Of a stretch of 64,000 nucleotides of DNA, positions 1 through 8,457 are shown piece by piece (the first letter of the stretch is position 1; every line of letters begins with the position of its first letter). The stretch spans positions 248,001-312,000 of the forward strand of contig CBDBGT010000011.1 of assembly GCA_965205365.1 (NCBI GenBank), given 5' to 3'. The notes below the pieces were generated by a model. It was not told where the DNA came from, made no database searches, and was given only the letters and a program-made list of their open reading frames with translations. The translations under genes were made by a program, and so were the position numbers. The stretch is from JALZUR01 sp965205365 (GTDB lineage: Bacteria > Bdellovibrionota > Bdellovibrionia > Bdellovibrionales > UBA1609).

Positions 1-36
1 AGACGGCGCTTTAGCACTCCATTTTTTCTTATCCAT
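1..36 (-). CDS. mvaD: Diphosphomevalonate decarboxylase, N-terminal start only (partial)
   Basis: The first 12 codons of a minus-strand gene that runs off the window edge. They read MDKKKWSAKAPS, which resembles the start of bacterial mevalonate diphosphate decarboxylases, where an Ala-Pro-Ser/Val-Asn-Ile-Ala stretch follows. The ATG lies inside the last codons of the upstream kinase, an 8-base overlap, so the two genes are translationally coupled. The family uses ATP to turn diphosphomevalonate into isopentenyl diphosphate. The assignment rests on a very short stretch plus mevalonate-pathway neighbours. Confidence 0.6.
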   Translation of the reverse strand, partial: MDKKKWSAKAPS

Positions 37-859
37 TTTCATTTTTTATAAAACCTTTAAATATAACCTTTAAGCCTAAATCTTTACTCAACACCTGTCT
101 ACAAACATACTCTTTTAAATTAGGCTTTACAAATACAGTTAAAACATCTGCTCCCATGGCGCCACAGCCACGAGATGTATCCACACCTTGTATTTGATTT
201 ACTATATATATAAGCCTAGTTGTGTTTTTATGAAGTAAACCTTTTAGTTCCTGTTCTTTTGTAAATAAATTCACTGCCTTTAAAAAGTTTAAAGACTCTC
301 CTGCTTTAAAAAAATCAATGGCTGTTTCAGCTATTGATTTTAAATTTTTTAAATTTTTTAAATAAATAATATCTAAATGAGTATGGGTTTTTACTTTATC
401 TTTTGTTTTAAAAATCAAAACATCTAAATCTTTAAAAGCCCAGTTATATAAATTATGCGTTAATGGTTTTTTCTTATATTCTAAAATACCTTTTTTATAA
501 TAAGACTGCACACATAAGTCAGCACCACTAGGTTTAGTTTTAATTTTTTGAAAATTTTTAAAATAAGCTTTTAGTATTTCATCTATACCAGCATCAGGAA
601 ATACACTTTTATATGCTGCTAAATATTCTGCCGTTGAACTGCCAAAACCACCTGATTTGTCATGTGGATCAGAAAAACTAAAATTTTGTTTTTTATTATT
701 TTTTTTTAAAAATTTGCCAGCAGGACTTTCTGGATGAAGGATTTTATTAGGAGTTTTATTCTGTACTATAAAAAATGGTTCATGTCCAAGAACCAAAGCT
801 CTTCCATTATTTAAAACAGAGTATTCACCCATTAAAAATGTTTTACTGGGTATATTCAC
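29..859 (-). CDS. GHMP-family kinase, probable mevalonate or phosphomevalonate kinase
   Basis: 276 residues with GHMP kinase signatures. The N-terminal strand reads FLMGEYSVL. The ATP-binding loop GGFGSST is at about residues 70-76, a PSGAD stretch near 110-114 probably holds the catalytic Asp, and a C-terminal Gly-rich GCGAMGADVL lies near 230-240. GEYSVL is closer to phosphomevalonate kinases (GEYAVL) than to mevalonate kinases (GEHAVV), so the exact step cannot be fixed by eye. It sits between mvaA and mvaD, which supports a cytosolic role in mevalonate phosphorylation. It is short for the family, with a reduced middle region. The start is an ATG 27 bases after the mvaA stop. Confidence 0.8.
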   Translation of the reverse strand: MNIPSKTFLMGEYSVLNNGRALVLGHEPFFIVQNKTPNKILHPESPAGKFLKKNNKKQNFSFSDPHDKSGGFGSSTAEYLAAYKSVFPDAGIDEILKAYFKNFQKIKTKPSGADLCVQSYYKKGILEYKKKPLTHNLYNWAFKDLDVLIFKTKDKVKTHTHLDIIYLKNLKNLKSIAETAIDFFKAGESLNFLKAVNLFTKEQELKGLLHKNTTRLIYIVNQIQGVDTSRGCGAMGADVLTVFVKPNLKEYVCRQVLSKDLGLKVIFKGFIKNENG

Positions 860-886
860 TTTTTATCCTCTTTAACTTTCCTAGTT

Positions 887-2194
887 TTAAGATCTTTTAA
901 CCTTTAAAACTGAACGCATTTCAGTCAAAACCTCTTTAGCCTGAGATAAAGAGATTCTTTTTGTTATTTTTAAAACTTCTTCTAACCTCTTTTGTAAATG
1001 AGAAGTCTCATTATCTTTAGCTCCTGCTCCTAAGGCTAAATTTTTAATATGAAGCCTCATATGCCCTTCAATAATCCCAACCGTTGTAAGGGCTCTTAAG
1101 GCACCAAGGTTTTGAACTAAACCTACTGCAGCTATAACTCCAGCAAGGTCATCAACATTATTGGACCTAGTAAGCTTCATAGAAAGTTGTGCAAAAGGGT
1201 GAAGCCTTGTTACTCCTCCCACTGTTCCTATGGAAATTGGTATTTGCATAACACCTTTTAAAAGTCCTTTTAAAGGAATATCTTTATGAGGGGTAAATCT
1301 CCATGTAGCTAAAGATAAGTACTTTCCACTTCTAGAAGCATAAGAGTGAACTCCTGCTTCAACAGCTCTCCAATCATTTCCTGTAGCTATTAAAACAGCA
1401 TCAATAGCATTCATAATACCTTTATTATTAGTCGCTGCTCTATAAGAATCAACTTCTGCAAAATATGATGCTTCTTGTATCTTATGGCCAAGATTAGAAT
1501 CAACTTCAAATTCCACTGTAACTTCTGTCAAATTCGAGTCCATTAAATTTGACAAAATACACATAGTAGGAACCTCTAAAAGCTCAACCTTTAAAGTAGG
1601 CTGCATAAACTCACAGACCTGATTGATTATGTTTGCACCCATAGCTTCACATGTATCTACATAAACATGTATCACACCCATAAAACCTTTATCAGGACGC
1701 TGTACAACCCTAGGGACAAATCTTTTTACCCCACCACCTCTCTCAAATAAAGATTTAGCAATGGATTTATTACAAAGTTTAACCCAATCAACACTACTAA
1801 GTTTTACAGTTTTACAAAATTTTTCTTTATCTTTAATATGTGAAAACTGGATCTGTCCAATACCTTCACGAGAAATTCTATTTGTTCGAATAAATCCTTT
1901 ATTGTCATTAATCCATTTAGATGTTTTGCTTGCTGCTGCTATAATTGAAGTTTCTTCAACAGCTATGGGAACCAATATTTTTTTTCCATTAACTTTTAAA
2001 TGTGTAACTACTCCATAAGGAAGGGGAAAGTACCCTAAAGAATTTTCAATAAAATCCTCAGCCAAATCTTTTTTTAAAAACAAGGACTCCTTTAAAAGTT
2101 TAACATCTTCTTTTTCTAAAAACCCCATTTCTTGAAGTTTAAAAAACCGTTCGTATCTATTTAATTTAGAAAATCCTTTTAAATCATGCTCCAT
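887..2194 (-). CDS. mvaA: Hydroxymethylglutaryl-CoA reductase, class II (bacterial)
   Basis: 435 residues, the usual size of soluble class II HMG-CoA reductases, with no membrane segments. Family motifs seen in order are ENSLGY (about residue 50), the catalytic-Glu segment VEETSIIAAAS (about 80-90), the nucleotide-site-like DTCEAMGANIIN (about 180-191), GTVGGVTRLHP, and EGHMRLH near 375, which holds the likely general-acid His. It interconverts HMG-CoA and mevalonate using NAD(P)H; the cofactor preference cannot be read from sequence. Its ATG overlaps the end of the upstream isomerase gene by 11 bases and the kinase follows 27 bases downstream, so this is one operon. Confidence 0.95.
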   Translation of the reverse strand: MEHDLKGFSKLNRYERFFKLQEMGFLEKEDVKLLKESLFLKKDLAEDFIENSLGYFPLPYGVVTHLKVNGKKILVPIAVEETSIIAAASKTSKWINDNKGFIRTNRISREGIGQIQFSHIKDKEKFCKTVKLSSVDWVKLCNKSIAKSLFERGGGVKRFVPRVVQRPDKGFMGVIHVYVDTCEAMGANIINQVCEFMQPTLKVELLEVPTMCILSNLMDSNLTEVTVEFEVDSNLGHKIQEASYFAEVDSYRAATNNKGIMNAIDAVLIATGNDWRAVEAGVHSYASRSGKYLSLATWRFTPHKDIPLKGLLKGVMQIPISIGTVGGVTRLHPFAQLSMKLTRSNNVDDLAGVIAAVGLVQNLGALRALTTVGIIEGHMRLHIKNLALGAGAKDNETSHLQKRLEEVLKITKRISLSQAKEVLTEMRSVLKVKRS

Positions 2195-3245
2195 ATTCTA
2201 AAACCTTTTCTTTATTAAGCTGATTAATAGAGCAAGTTCCAGTACAAAACAAAGCAATTCTGAGTTCATATTCGATTTGATCCATTAACAATTCCACAGC
2301 CTTTAAGCCAATAAGTCCAGCCTTAATCATAGGGCCTGCAAAACCACAAACTTTTGCCCCTAAAGCAAAGCATATAGCCGCATCAAGACCTGACCTAAGG
2401 CCTCCAGAGGCCCATAGCTCTGTGGGCTTATCTTTTAATACAACATCTCCAGCCTGGAGGCTTTGGACAGTTGTCATGCCCCAGTCCTGGAATGTTTTTG
2501 ATGCTTTATAAAATATAGATTCTTCTTGTGCTCTTAAGCCTTCAATACGCCCCCAATGAGTTCCACCAAAACCTGAAACATCCACTGCTGATAAGTTTAA
2601 ATCCTTAATTTTTTCAAAAGCTTGCTTAGAAAAACCAGTGCCCGTTTCTTTTAAAAAAATAGGTATATTTAAATTTTCTTTTAAATTCTTTAATGCCTCT
2701 AAACCACCCTTAAAATTCGTAGTGCCCTCAGGCTGAATCACTTCCTGTAAAGGATTTAAATGAACATAAAGACCTTTTAGTTCATACAATTCACAAAGTT
2801 TTTTAATGTCTTCAATTTTATGTGAAATCAATTGAGCAATTCCAATATTACCGATCAAATCCACTGATTCTAAAAATTCTTTTTTTAACGCAATCCACTC
2901 TTTACTAAGCTTATTAAAATGTATCATCTCTAATTCTTTTCTTAATGATCCTATGGAAAAAGCCCAATTCTTAGTAGAGCATGCTTTTATTAAAGTTTTA
3001 TTAACTTTAAATGCATCTATATAACCACCGGTCATAGAACTTACCATTAATGGCTTTGAGTTTTTTAAAAATTTAGATGAATTTTTTATTTTTATATCTT
3101 TAAAGTTAATTTCTGGAAGTGGGTCATGTATCAATCTGAACTGTTTAGAGGGAGGTTGCCCTACTTGAGACTTATCACTTAAAGACCATTTAATATGATC
3201 CTTTTTTCTTTGCTCAAAAAGTTTTAGGTCTTCTAATTTACTCAT
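2184..3245 (-). CDS. fni: Isopentenyl-diphosphate delta-isomerase, type 2 (FMN-dependent)
   Basis: 353 residues from the chosen ATG. A longer frame reaches 3272, but this ATG has an AAAGG site about six bases upstream and gives the family N-terminus ending in FEQRKKDHI, where RK..HI is the substrate-binding signature. Other type 2 motifs are the HLNPLQEVIQPEG segment, whose Gln is thought to be catalytic, KETGTGFS, SGFGGTHW and the FMN-site ASGGLRSG. It interconverts IPP and DMAPP in the cytosol. It is the first gene of the mevalonate operon, transcribed away from rplT-rpmI. Type 2 isomerase typically accompanies mevalonate rather than MEP pathways. Confidence 0.95.
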   Translation of the reverse strand: MSKLEDLKLFEQRKKDHIKWSLSDKSQVGQPPSKQFRLIHDPLPEINFKDIKIKNSSKFLKNSKPLMVSSMTGGYIDAFKVNKTLIKACSTKNWAFSIGSLRKELEMIHFNKLSKEWIALKKEFLESVDLIGNIGIAQLISHKIEDIKKLCELYELKGLYVHLNPLQEVIQPEGTTNFKGGLEALKNLKENLNIPIFLKETGTGFSKQAFEKIKDLNLSAVDVSGFGGTHWGRIEGLRAQEESIFYKASKTFQDWGMTTVQSLQAGDVVLKDKPTELWASGGLRSGLDAAICFALGAKVCGFAGPMIKAGLIGLKAVELLMDQIEYELRIALFCTGTCSINQLNKEKVLEYGA

Positions 3246-3300
3246 AATTGAGCCTTTAAAAATTTTACCCAACTCTTTTAAAGAACTAAGTAAAATTCAA

Positions 3301-3645
3301 TTATAGCCCTGCCTGCTTAATAACGAAAGAAAATGCTGAAGGGTCAAAAATAGCAAGATCTGACAAAACTTTTCTATCAAGCTGAATACCTGCTTTTTTT
3401 AAGGCACCAATAAGCACTGAATAAGTTGTTCCATTCATCCTAGCTCCAGCATTAATTCTTTGATTCCATAATTTTCTAAACTCACGTTTCTTAGCTTTTC
3501 TATCCCTATAAGCATAAACTAAAGCTCTATCATTTATTTCTTTTGCAAAAGTAAATAATCTACTACCTGCTGAATAATAACCACTTACTCTTTCTAAAAC
3601 CTTTTTTCTTCTTTTACGTGCTACGGTTCCCCTTTTAACTCTCAT
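3301..3645 (-). CDS. rplT: 50S ribosomal protein L20
   Basis: 114 residues, close to the usual 117, starting MRVKRGTVARKRRKKVL with the basic N-terminal extension that threads into 23S rRNA. The conserved LWNQRINAGARMNG segment is present. It begins three bases after the rpmI stop, so the pair is cotranscribed. In many bacteria infC precedes this pair and L20 represses the operon from the leader. Here no infC precedes rpmI, and I could not recognise an L20 leader fold with certainty. Confidence 0.97.
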   Translation of the reverse strand: MRVKRGTVARKRRKKVLERVSGYYSAGSRLFTFAKEINDRALVYAYRDRKAKKREFRKLWNQRINAGARMNGTTYSVLIGALKKAGIQLDRKVLSDLAIFDPSAFSFVIKQAGL

Positions 3646-3648
3646 AAA

Positions 3649-3837
3649 CTACCTCGCTCCTAGCATACGTTTTACTTCTTTAACATTAGACACATGAACG
3701 TGATCCATCATACCTAAATGTCTTTTTCTTTTAGATGATTTATTTGTAAGTATATGGCGCAAACCACGTTTTTTTCTTTTTATTTTTCCACCAGGCTTTA
3801 AACGAAAACGCTTTTTAGCACCACTGTGTATTTTCAT
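3649..3837 (-). CDS. rpmI: 50S ribosomal protein L35
   Basis: 62 residues from an ATG with a GAGGGGAT site four to five bases upstream. A longer frame reaches 3876, but its extra 13 residues are not part of the family. The protein reads MKIHSGAKKRFRLKPGGKIK, then KRGLRHILTNKSSKRKR, the normal L35 pattern. It is the first gene of the rpmI-rplT pair. The gene upstream points the other way, so the promoter must lie in the roughly 260-base interval before the outer-membrane protein gene. Confidence 0.96.
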   Translation of the reverse strand: MKIHSGAKKRFRLKPGGKIKRKKRGLRHILTNKSSKRKRHLGMMDHVHVSNVKEVKRMLGAR

Positions 3838-4100
3838 ACTTATCCCCTCTTGTTTAACAAGCAACCTGTATACCATTAAACTTTTTTAATGACAATTTAA
3901 GCTCTACTCCAGAGTATAAGCCTTTAAAAAGTAAAGATATTTATATGATAAAAGGCTTTTAATGCCAATGCTAAATATTAAAAACCTTAGTGATTAAGGA
4001 ATTTTAAAATCATAACTAAAATATTATGTTACAATTAGGCTATTTTAACCTATTTTTTCCCTTATCATTTAAAAATAAACGTCCGATAATAAAACACAAT

Positions 4101-4841
4101 ATGAAAATAACAATGTTTAAAATTATTTTAGCGGTTTTATTAGTTCCCATATTATCTTTTTCTGAAGATAACATAGTCGATGATGCTTTTGACCCTTTTG
4201 CTGACTACAGTGATTTTATAGATTCTTCCACAGAAGAAACCGATGTGAATTTTTTTAAATTTGGTAGAATGCTAAGTCTAGGTTTTCTTTTAGGCTCACG
4301 CACTTTCACTGGAAACATCGGATCAAATTACTCTACTGGCACTTATTTTGGCGCTTCATTTACATACTACATACATTTACGGTTTGGACTTCATATCTCT
4401 TACCATACAGGAACTCACACCCTTTCTTATGATTTTCCTGAACAAAACGCATCATTTAATGGATCTTCAACTTTTACAACAACATCACTTCATGGCAAAT
4501 ATTTTATCAATACTCAAAATCTCACAAAAACTGTCTCTAAATACAACCCCTTCCTCATTGGTGGTTTCTCTCAAATCAACAGAGATGAAAATAAAGCACA
4601 AGACCCTAATCTTGCAGCAAGAGAAACCGTAGGAAGTTTTGATTTTGGGGCAGGTATTGAATATCTATTTAACAACAATAAAAGCTTTGTATCTCTTCAG
4701 GCCACATATTACAAAGCAGATTTTCCAAATGAAGGTAAAAACGTAGTGCTACTCACCCCCAATGATAACACCGTCACCACTCCATTAATACCCAAAGGTG
4801 ACCCCATATCTCTTCAAATAAGTATTGGGTTTAACTTCTAA
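4101..4841 (+). CDS. Outer-membrane beta-barrel protein, function unknown
   Basis: 246 residues from the ATG at 4101. The frame extends to 4026, but a signal peptide starts here: Met-Lys, then a hydrophobic run ending SFSEDN. A second Met four codons later is also possible. After an acidic linker (Asp/Glu-rich, mature residues 1-35) the protein has alternating aromatic strands such as LGFLLGSRTF, YFGASFTYYI and FGLHISYHTG. It ends LQISIGFNF, the terminal Phe that BAM-assembled barrels usually carry. It is monocistronic and converges on the transporter gene with a 4-base overlap. No family was recognised; a role in membrane integrity or transport is open. Confidence 0.75.
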   Translation: MKITMFKIILAVLLVPILSFSEDNIVDDAFDPFADYSDFIDSSTEETDVNFFKFGRMLSLGFLLGSRTFTGNIGSNYSTGTYFGASFTYYIHLRFGLHISYHTGTHTLSYDFPEQNASFNGSSTFTTTSLHGKYFINTQNLTKTVSKYNPFLIGGFSQINRDENKAQDPNLAARETVGSFDFGAGIEYLFNNNKSFVSLQATYYKADFPNEGKNVVLLTPNDNTVTTPLIPKGDPISLQISIGFNF

Positions 4842-6187
4842 AGTAGACGAAGCACTAAAGAAACTATATAAATACTGGGCATTATAAAATACAAAAAAAA
4901 TCTCCAAAAATAATAAATTTTTAAATTTTCAATTTTTTCATCAACATCAAATTCATCTTTTAAAAAACTTTTTTCAACATATTTTAATGTAAGTATTGAA
5001 ATCACTATGGCTGAAATAGGAAGAAGATGATTAATAACCACATCATCGATCTGTTCTAAAAAGTTTCTGCCTAAAAAAACCCCTCCTTCATTTTTATTTA
5101 AGTATATTATTATTGTTGAAACTGCTATTGTAAATATATAAAGAAAAAGTGAAGATTTTTTCCTACCCCAACCAATTGAATCATTTAACTTATACACTAT
5201 TGTTTCAACCAAACCAATGGAGGCATTAATAGAAGCAATCAATATACAAATATAAAATCCTAATAATAAGAATATAGAAAGACCTTTAATTTGAACAAAA
5301 TTTGGAATTGCCCTAAATAATACCTCACTTAAAGCTCCTTCATAGCCTGAAAGAGCAACCACAGGAAAAATCACAACACCTATACAAATAGAAACAAATG
5401 TATCTATGGCAGCAACCCTCACGCTTGCTGTACCTGATGATACCTGTTTTGGCAAATATATACCCAATGTAATAACAGCACCAAACCCCAAACTCATAGT
5501 AAATAAAACATGCCCTAAAACATAAGAAAATGATTTAAATGTCAGTAAATGAAAGTTTGGATAAATCATATAACGGACTGATTCAAAAAAATCAGTTTGA
5601 TTTATAATTTTAAATAAAACATACATTAAAAAACATACAAAAAAAGGCATTACAAATGATAACCATTTTTCAATTCCTGCCTTTAAACCCTTAATGGATA
5701 TAAACAGTACTACTATTAAGTACAGACTTAATGAAAGTACTTGTAGTATAGGTTTTTCTTTTAATGCTAAAAATACAGATTCATCAAAATACAATATTCC
5801 CTTTGATAAATGCGTTATAGTTTTAGCCAAAAGATATAAAATCCATCCACTTAAAATGCAGTAATAAGACAAAACTAAAAATGAAATTAAATATGGTAAC
5901 CATAAGAGTGGTCGTAAAATAATATTCATTTTTGAATTGTTTTTAAAGATTAGCGTTGAAAAACTTATTCTTTTTTCATGCAAGTACTTTCCTAAGCTTA
6001 TTTCTGAAATAAGCAAAGGAATACCAATAAAAAATGTCATCAATATATATATATATACAAATGCCCCACCACCATACTCAATAGAAACATAAGGAAATCT
6101 CCAAATATTTCCTAAACCAAAAGCTGTTCCAATGGAAGCAATATAAAAACCAAATCGACTATGCCAAACTGACTTTTCTTTAATCAT
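4838..6187 (-). CDS. Sodium-dependent transporter, neurotransmitter:sodium symporter (SNF/LeuT) family
   Basis: 449 residues, almost wholly hydrophobic with about 11-12 predicted membrane helices. The N-terminus carries the family signature FGFYIASIGTAFGLGNIWRF followed by GGGAF, the first helices that form the sodium and substrate sites in LeuT. Family members import amino acids or related solutes by sodium symport; the substrate cannot be inferred. The start overlaps the end of der by eight bases, so it is probably read through from the rnc-era-der chain, an unusual companion for those GTPases. Confidence 0.93.
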   Translation of the reverse strand: MIKEKSVWHSRFGFYIASIGTAFGLGNIWRFPYVSIEYGGGAFVYIYILMTFFIGIPLLISEISLGKYLHEKRISFSTLIFKNNSKMNIILRPLLWLPYLISFLVLSYYCILSGWILYLLAKTITHLSKGILYFDESVFLALKEKPILQVLSLSLYLIVVLFISIKGLKAGIEKWLSFVMPFFVCFLMYVLFKIINQTDFFESVRYMIYPNFHLLTFKSFSYVLGHVLFTMSLGFGAVITLGIYLPKQVSSGTASVRVAAIDTFVSICIGVVIFPVVALSGYEGALSEVLFRAIPNFVQIKGLSIFLLLGFYICILIASINASIGLVETIVYKLNDSIGWGRKKSSLFLYIFTIAVSTIIIYLNKNEGGVFLGRNFLEQIDDVVINHLLPISAIVISILTLKYVEKSFLKDEFDVDEKIENLKIYYFWRFFLYFIMPSIYIVSLVLRLL

Positions 6188-7556
6188 TAAAGAAATTTCC
6201 TCTTTTTACACTATCCTTGGGAAGAAACAATACTCTTATGGGTACACTGTCAAAATCAAATTCTTCTCTAATTCTATTCTCTAAAAACCTTCTATAAGAA
6301 GGAGTAACTCCTTTAGGGTAGTTTGCAAAACATAAAAAGCTTGGTGTACTCTGTTTTGTCTGAGTAATATAATAAAATTTAACTTGTTTATTGTTATAAA
6401 AAGGAGCTGGTGTAAGCTTTAAAGCTTTCTTAAAAAATCTATTTAACTCTCCTGTTCCTATATGCTTACTCATTTTCTCTTTAAGCATATGAAGTTTTTT
6501 AAAAAGTTTATCAATACCACTACTCGTAAGCGCTGAAACAAAAACCACTTCAAATGATTTTAAAAAATGAAATTTTTTAATTAAATCTTTCTTAAAAGTA
6601 TCCTTATTAAATAAATTATCTGTTTTTCTTGCAAGATCCCATTTGTTCACCACTATTAAAAAAGGTTTGTTTTTCTCATTACAACGCTCAATAAGCCTTG
6701 TATCAGCAAGACTTGGCTTGTCTGTAGCATCTATAACAATTAAAATAAACTCAGCTTTATCAATTGTCTCTAAAGCTTTAATCATTGTTAAACCTTCAAG
6801 TTCACCATTAAGCTTTGTTTTTCTTCTAATTCCAGCTGTATCATAAATTCTAAACTCAAAATCTTTATAATTTCCATTAAAAGACAGTGTATCTGTTGTA
6901 GTGCCAGGAACTGGTGACACCAATTGCTGCTCTCTTTTAAGAATTCTATTTACTAAAGAACTTTTACCAACATTAGGTTTTCCAACAACAGTGATTGAAA
7001 AATTTGTTAACAAATCTGCACTCAACTCCCTACCCTCTGACTCTGTATCAAGGTCATCTATTTTTTGATATATTGCTTCAATTATAGGACTTATACCTAT
7101 TTTATGCTCACAAGATATTTTAAAAAATTTATCTACACCTAAACCATAAAACTCCATTTCCTCTTGAAAATCAGAGTCACACTTATTCAAAGCTACTAAA
7201 AAAGGTTTTCCTATACTACGTATAATAGAAAAAAAACTCTTATCATCAGCTGTAAGCTCTTGTCTAACGTCACAAACGAAAATAAGAAAATCAAAATCTT
7301 TAAGCTGTACTTGAAGCTTTTGTTTAATTGCTTTTGATATGGTGTCTTCAGCACTTGTCCAACCACCAGTATCACAAACAAAAAATTCTTTTCCCCACCA
7401 TTTAGCAACACCACGCCGAATATCTCTAGTCACACCAGGCTGATGCTTAACCAGAGCCAATCTTTTTTGACATAAAACATTAAACAAACTAGATTTTCCA
7501 ACATTTGGTCTACCTACTAATGCAACAGAAAATAAATCTTTATGGTTTTTCCCCAT
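6180..7556 (-). CDS. der: Ribosome-assembly GTPase Der (EngA)
   Basis: 458 residues with the two tandem G domains unique to Der. The P-loops are GRPNVGKSS (about 15-23) and GKPNVGKSS (about 192-200), each followed by a DTGGW/DTAGI G3 motif and NKCD/NKWD G4 motifs. A C-terminal KH-like domain ends in basic residues. Der acts in late 50S subunit maturation. The gene overlaps the end of era by 17 bases and is itself overlapped by the transporter start, indicating tight translational coupling. Confidence 0.97.
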   Translation of the reverse strand: MGKNHKDLFSVALVGRPNVGKSSLFNVLCQKRLALVKHQPGVTRDIRRGVAKWWGKEFFVCDTGGWTSAEDTISKAIKQKLQVQLKDFDFLIFVCDVRQELTADDKSFFSIIRSIGKPFLVALNKCDSDFQEEMEFYGLGVDKFFKISCEHKIGISPIIEAIYQKIDDLDTESEGRELSADLLTNFSITVVGKPNVGKSSLVNRILKREQQLVSPVPGTTTDTLSFNGNYKDFEFRIYDTAGIRRKTKLNGELEGLTMIKALETIDKAEFILIVIDATDKPSLADTRLIERCNEKNKPFLIVVNKWDLARKTDNLFNKDTFKKDLIKKFHFLKSFEVVFVSALTSSGIDKLFKKLHMLKEKMSKHIGTGELNRFFKKALKLTPAPFYNNKQVKFYYITQTKQSTPSFLCFANYPKGVTPSYRRFLENRIREEFDFDSVPIRVLFLPKDSVKRGNFFND

Positions 7557-8457
7557 ACCCTAGCTCCTTTAATAAATTAATATCCTTATTCCAAGCTTTT
7601 TTAAGCTTAACCCTTAAATCTAAAAAAACCTTTATTCCAAATTCTACTTCCAATGATTTTCTAGATAAAGTTCCTATTTTTTTAATAGTACTTCCATTCT
7701 TTCCAACAATAATCTTCTTATACCTTTCCTTTGAAACAATAATTTCAGCATAAATTTTATAAATATTAGAAAATTCTTGAAATTTAATAAGCTGAACACC
7801 TGTTTCATAAGGAAGTTCATCACTTAAATATCTAAAAATATTTTCTAATATAATTTCAGTAGACAATTCTCTTAATGTCTGAGTTGTGTATATTTCTTTA
7901 TCATAATAAAACTCTTTAACTTCTGGAAGCTGATTTTCTAAGTGGTCTAAAAAACCATCTGTTATCTTAAGATTTTCAGATTTTCCTTCTCTCCTTGCTT
8001 TAAAAAAAGGTATCCCCCGTTTTTCTAACTGTCCTTGAATTATGATTTCTCTTTCATAAAACCCCAAATCAGTCTTAGTAATCATTGCAATTTTTTTATT
8101 TTTAATAGAATCAACCATATCTAAAGTTCTTTGAAAACTCTCCTTCTTAGAATCCACAGCAAACACAAAAATTAGTGTTTGAGTGCCTTCAATAACTTTT
8201 TTCCATTCAGATTCTAAAAAAGAATTCAATCCACTCTTAGTCTGTATAAAACCCGGACTATCTATAAAAATAAATTGTGATTGGTTTTTAGTTAAAACAC
8301 CTAATATATTTTTTCTTGTTGTTTGTGGTTTATTACTAGTGATACAAACCTTTGTTTTAGTAAGATGATTTACTAAAGTACTTTTACCTACGTTTGGTAA
8401 ACCCACCACTCCTATATAACCTGCTTTTTTCGTAATACCTGTTTTAACCATGCCCAC
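7540..8457 (-). CDS. era: GTPase Era
   Basis: 305 residues from a GTG codon; an ATG two codons later (8451) is an alternative start, and a GGA five to six bases before the GTG slightly favours the GTG. The G1 motif is GLPNVGKST, with DSPG as G3 and TKTD as G4. The C-terminal KH domain carries VGKNGSTIKKIG, which binds the 3' end of 16S rRNA. Era assists 30S maturation. It overlaps rnc by 14 bases, the rnc-era order common across bacteria. Confidence 0.97.
   Translation of the reverse strand: MGMVKTGITKKAGYIGVVGLPNVGKSTLVNHLTKTKVCITSNKPQTTRKNILGVLTKNQSQFIFIDSPGFIQTKSGLNSFLESEWKKVIEGTQTLIFVFAVDSKKESFQRTLDMVDSIKNKKIAMITKTDLGFYEREIIIQGQLEKRGIPFFKARREGKSENLKITDGFLDHLENQLPEVKEFYYDKEIYTTQTLRELSTEIILENIFRYLSDELPYETGVQLIKFQEFSNIYKIYAEIIVSKERYKKIIVGKNGSTIKKIGTLSRKSLEVEFGIKVFLDLRVKLKKAWNKDINLLKELGYGEKP

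Noticed and set aside
1761..2018. 85-codon plus-strand ORF within mvaA
   Set aside because: Antisense shadow of a clearly conserved gene; no ribosome site and no family features.
3838..4025. L20 autoregulatory leader
   Set aside because: Short inverted repeats can be drawn, but no convincing pseudoknot or 23S mimic was found by eye.
4348..4632. 94-codon ORF inside the beta-barrel gene
   Set aside because: Out-of-frame shadow; the main frame has a signal peptide and a barrel-type C-terminus.
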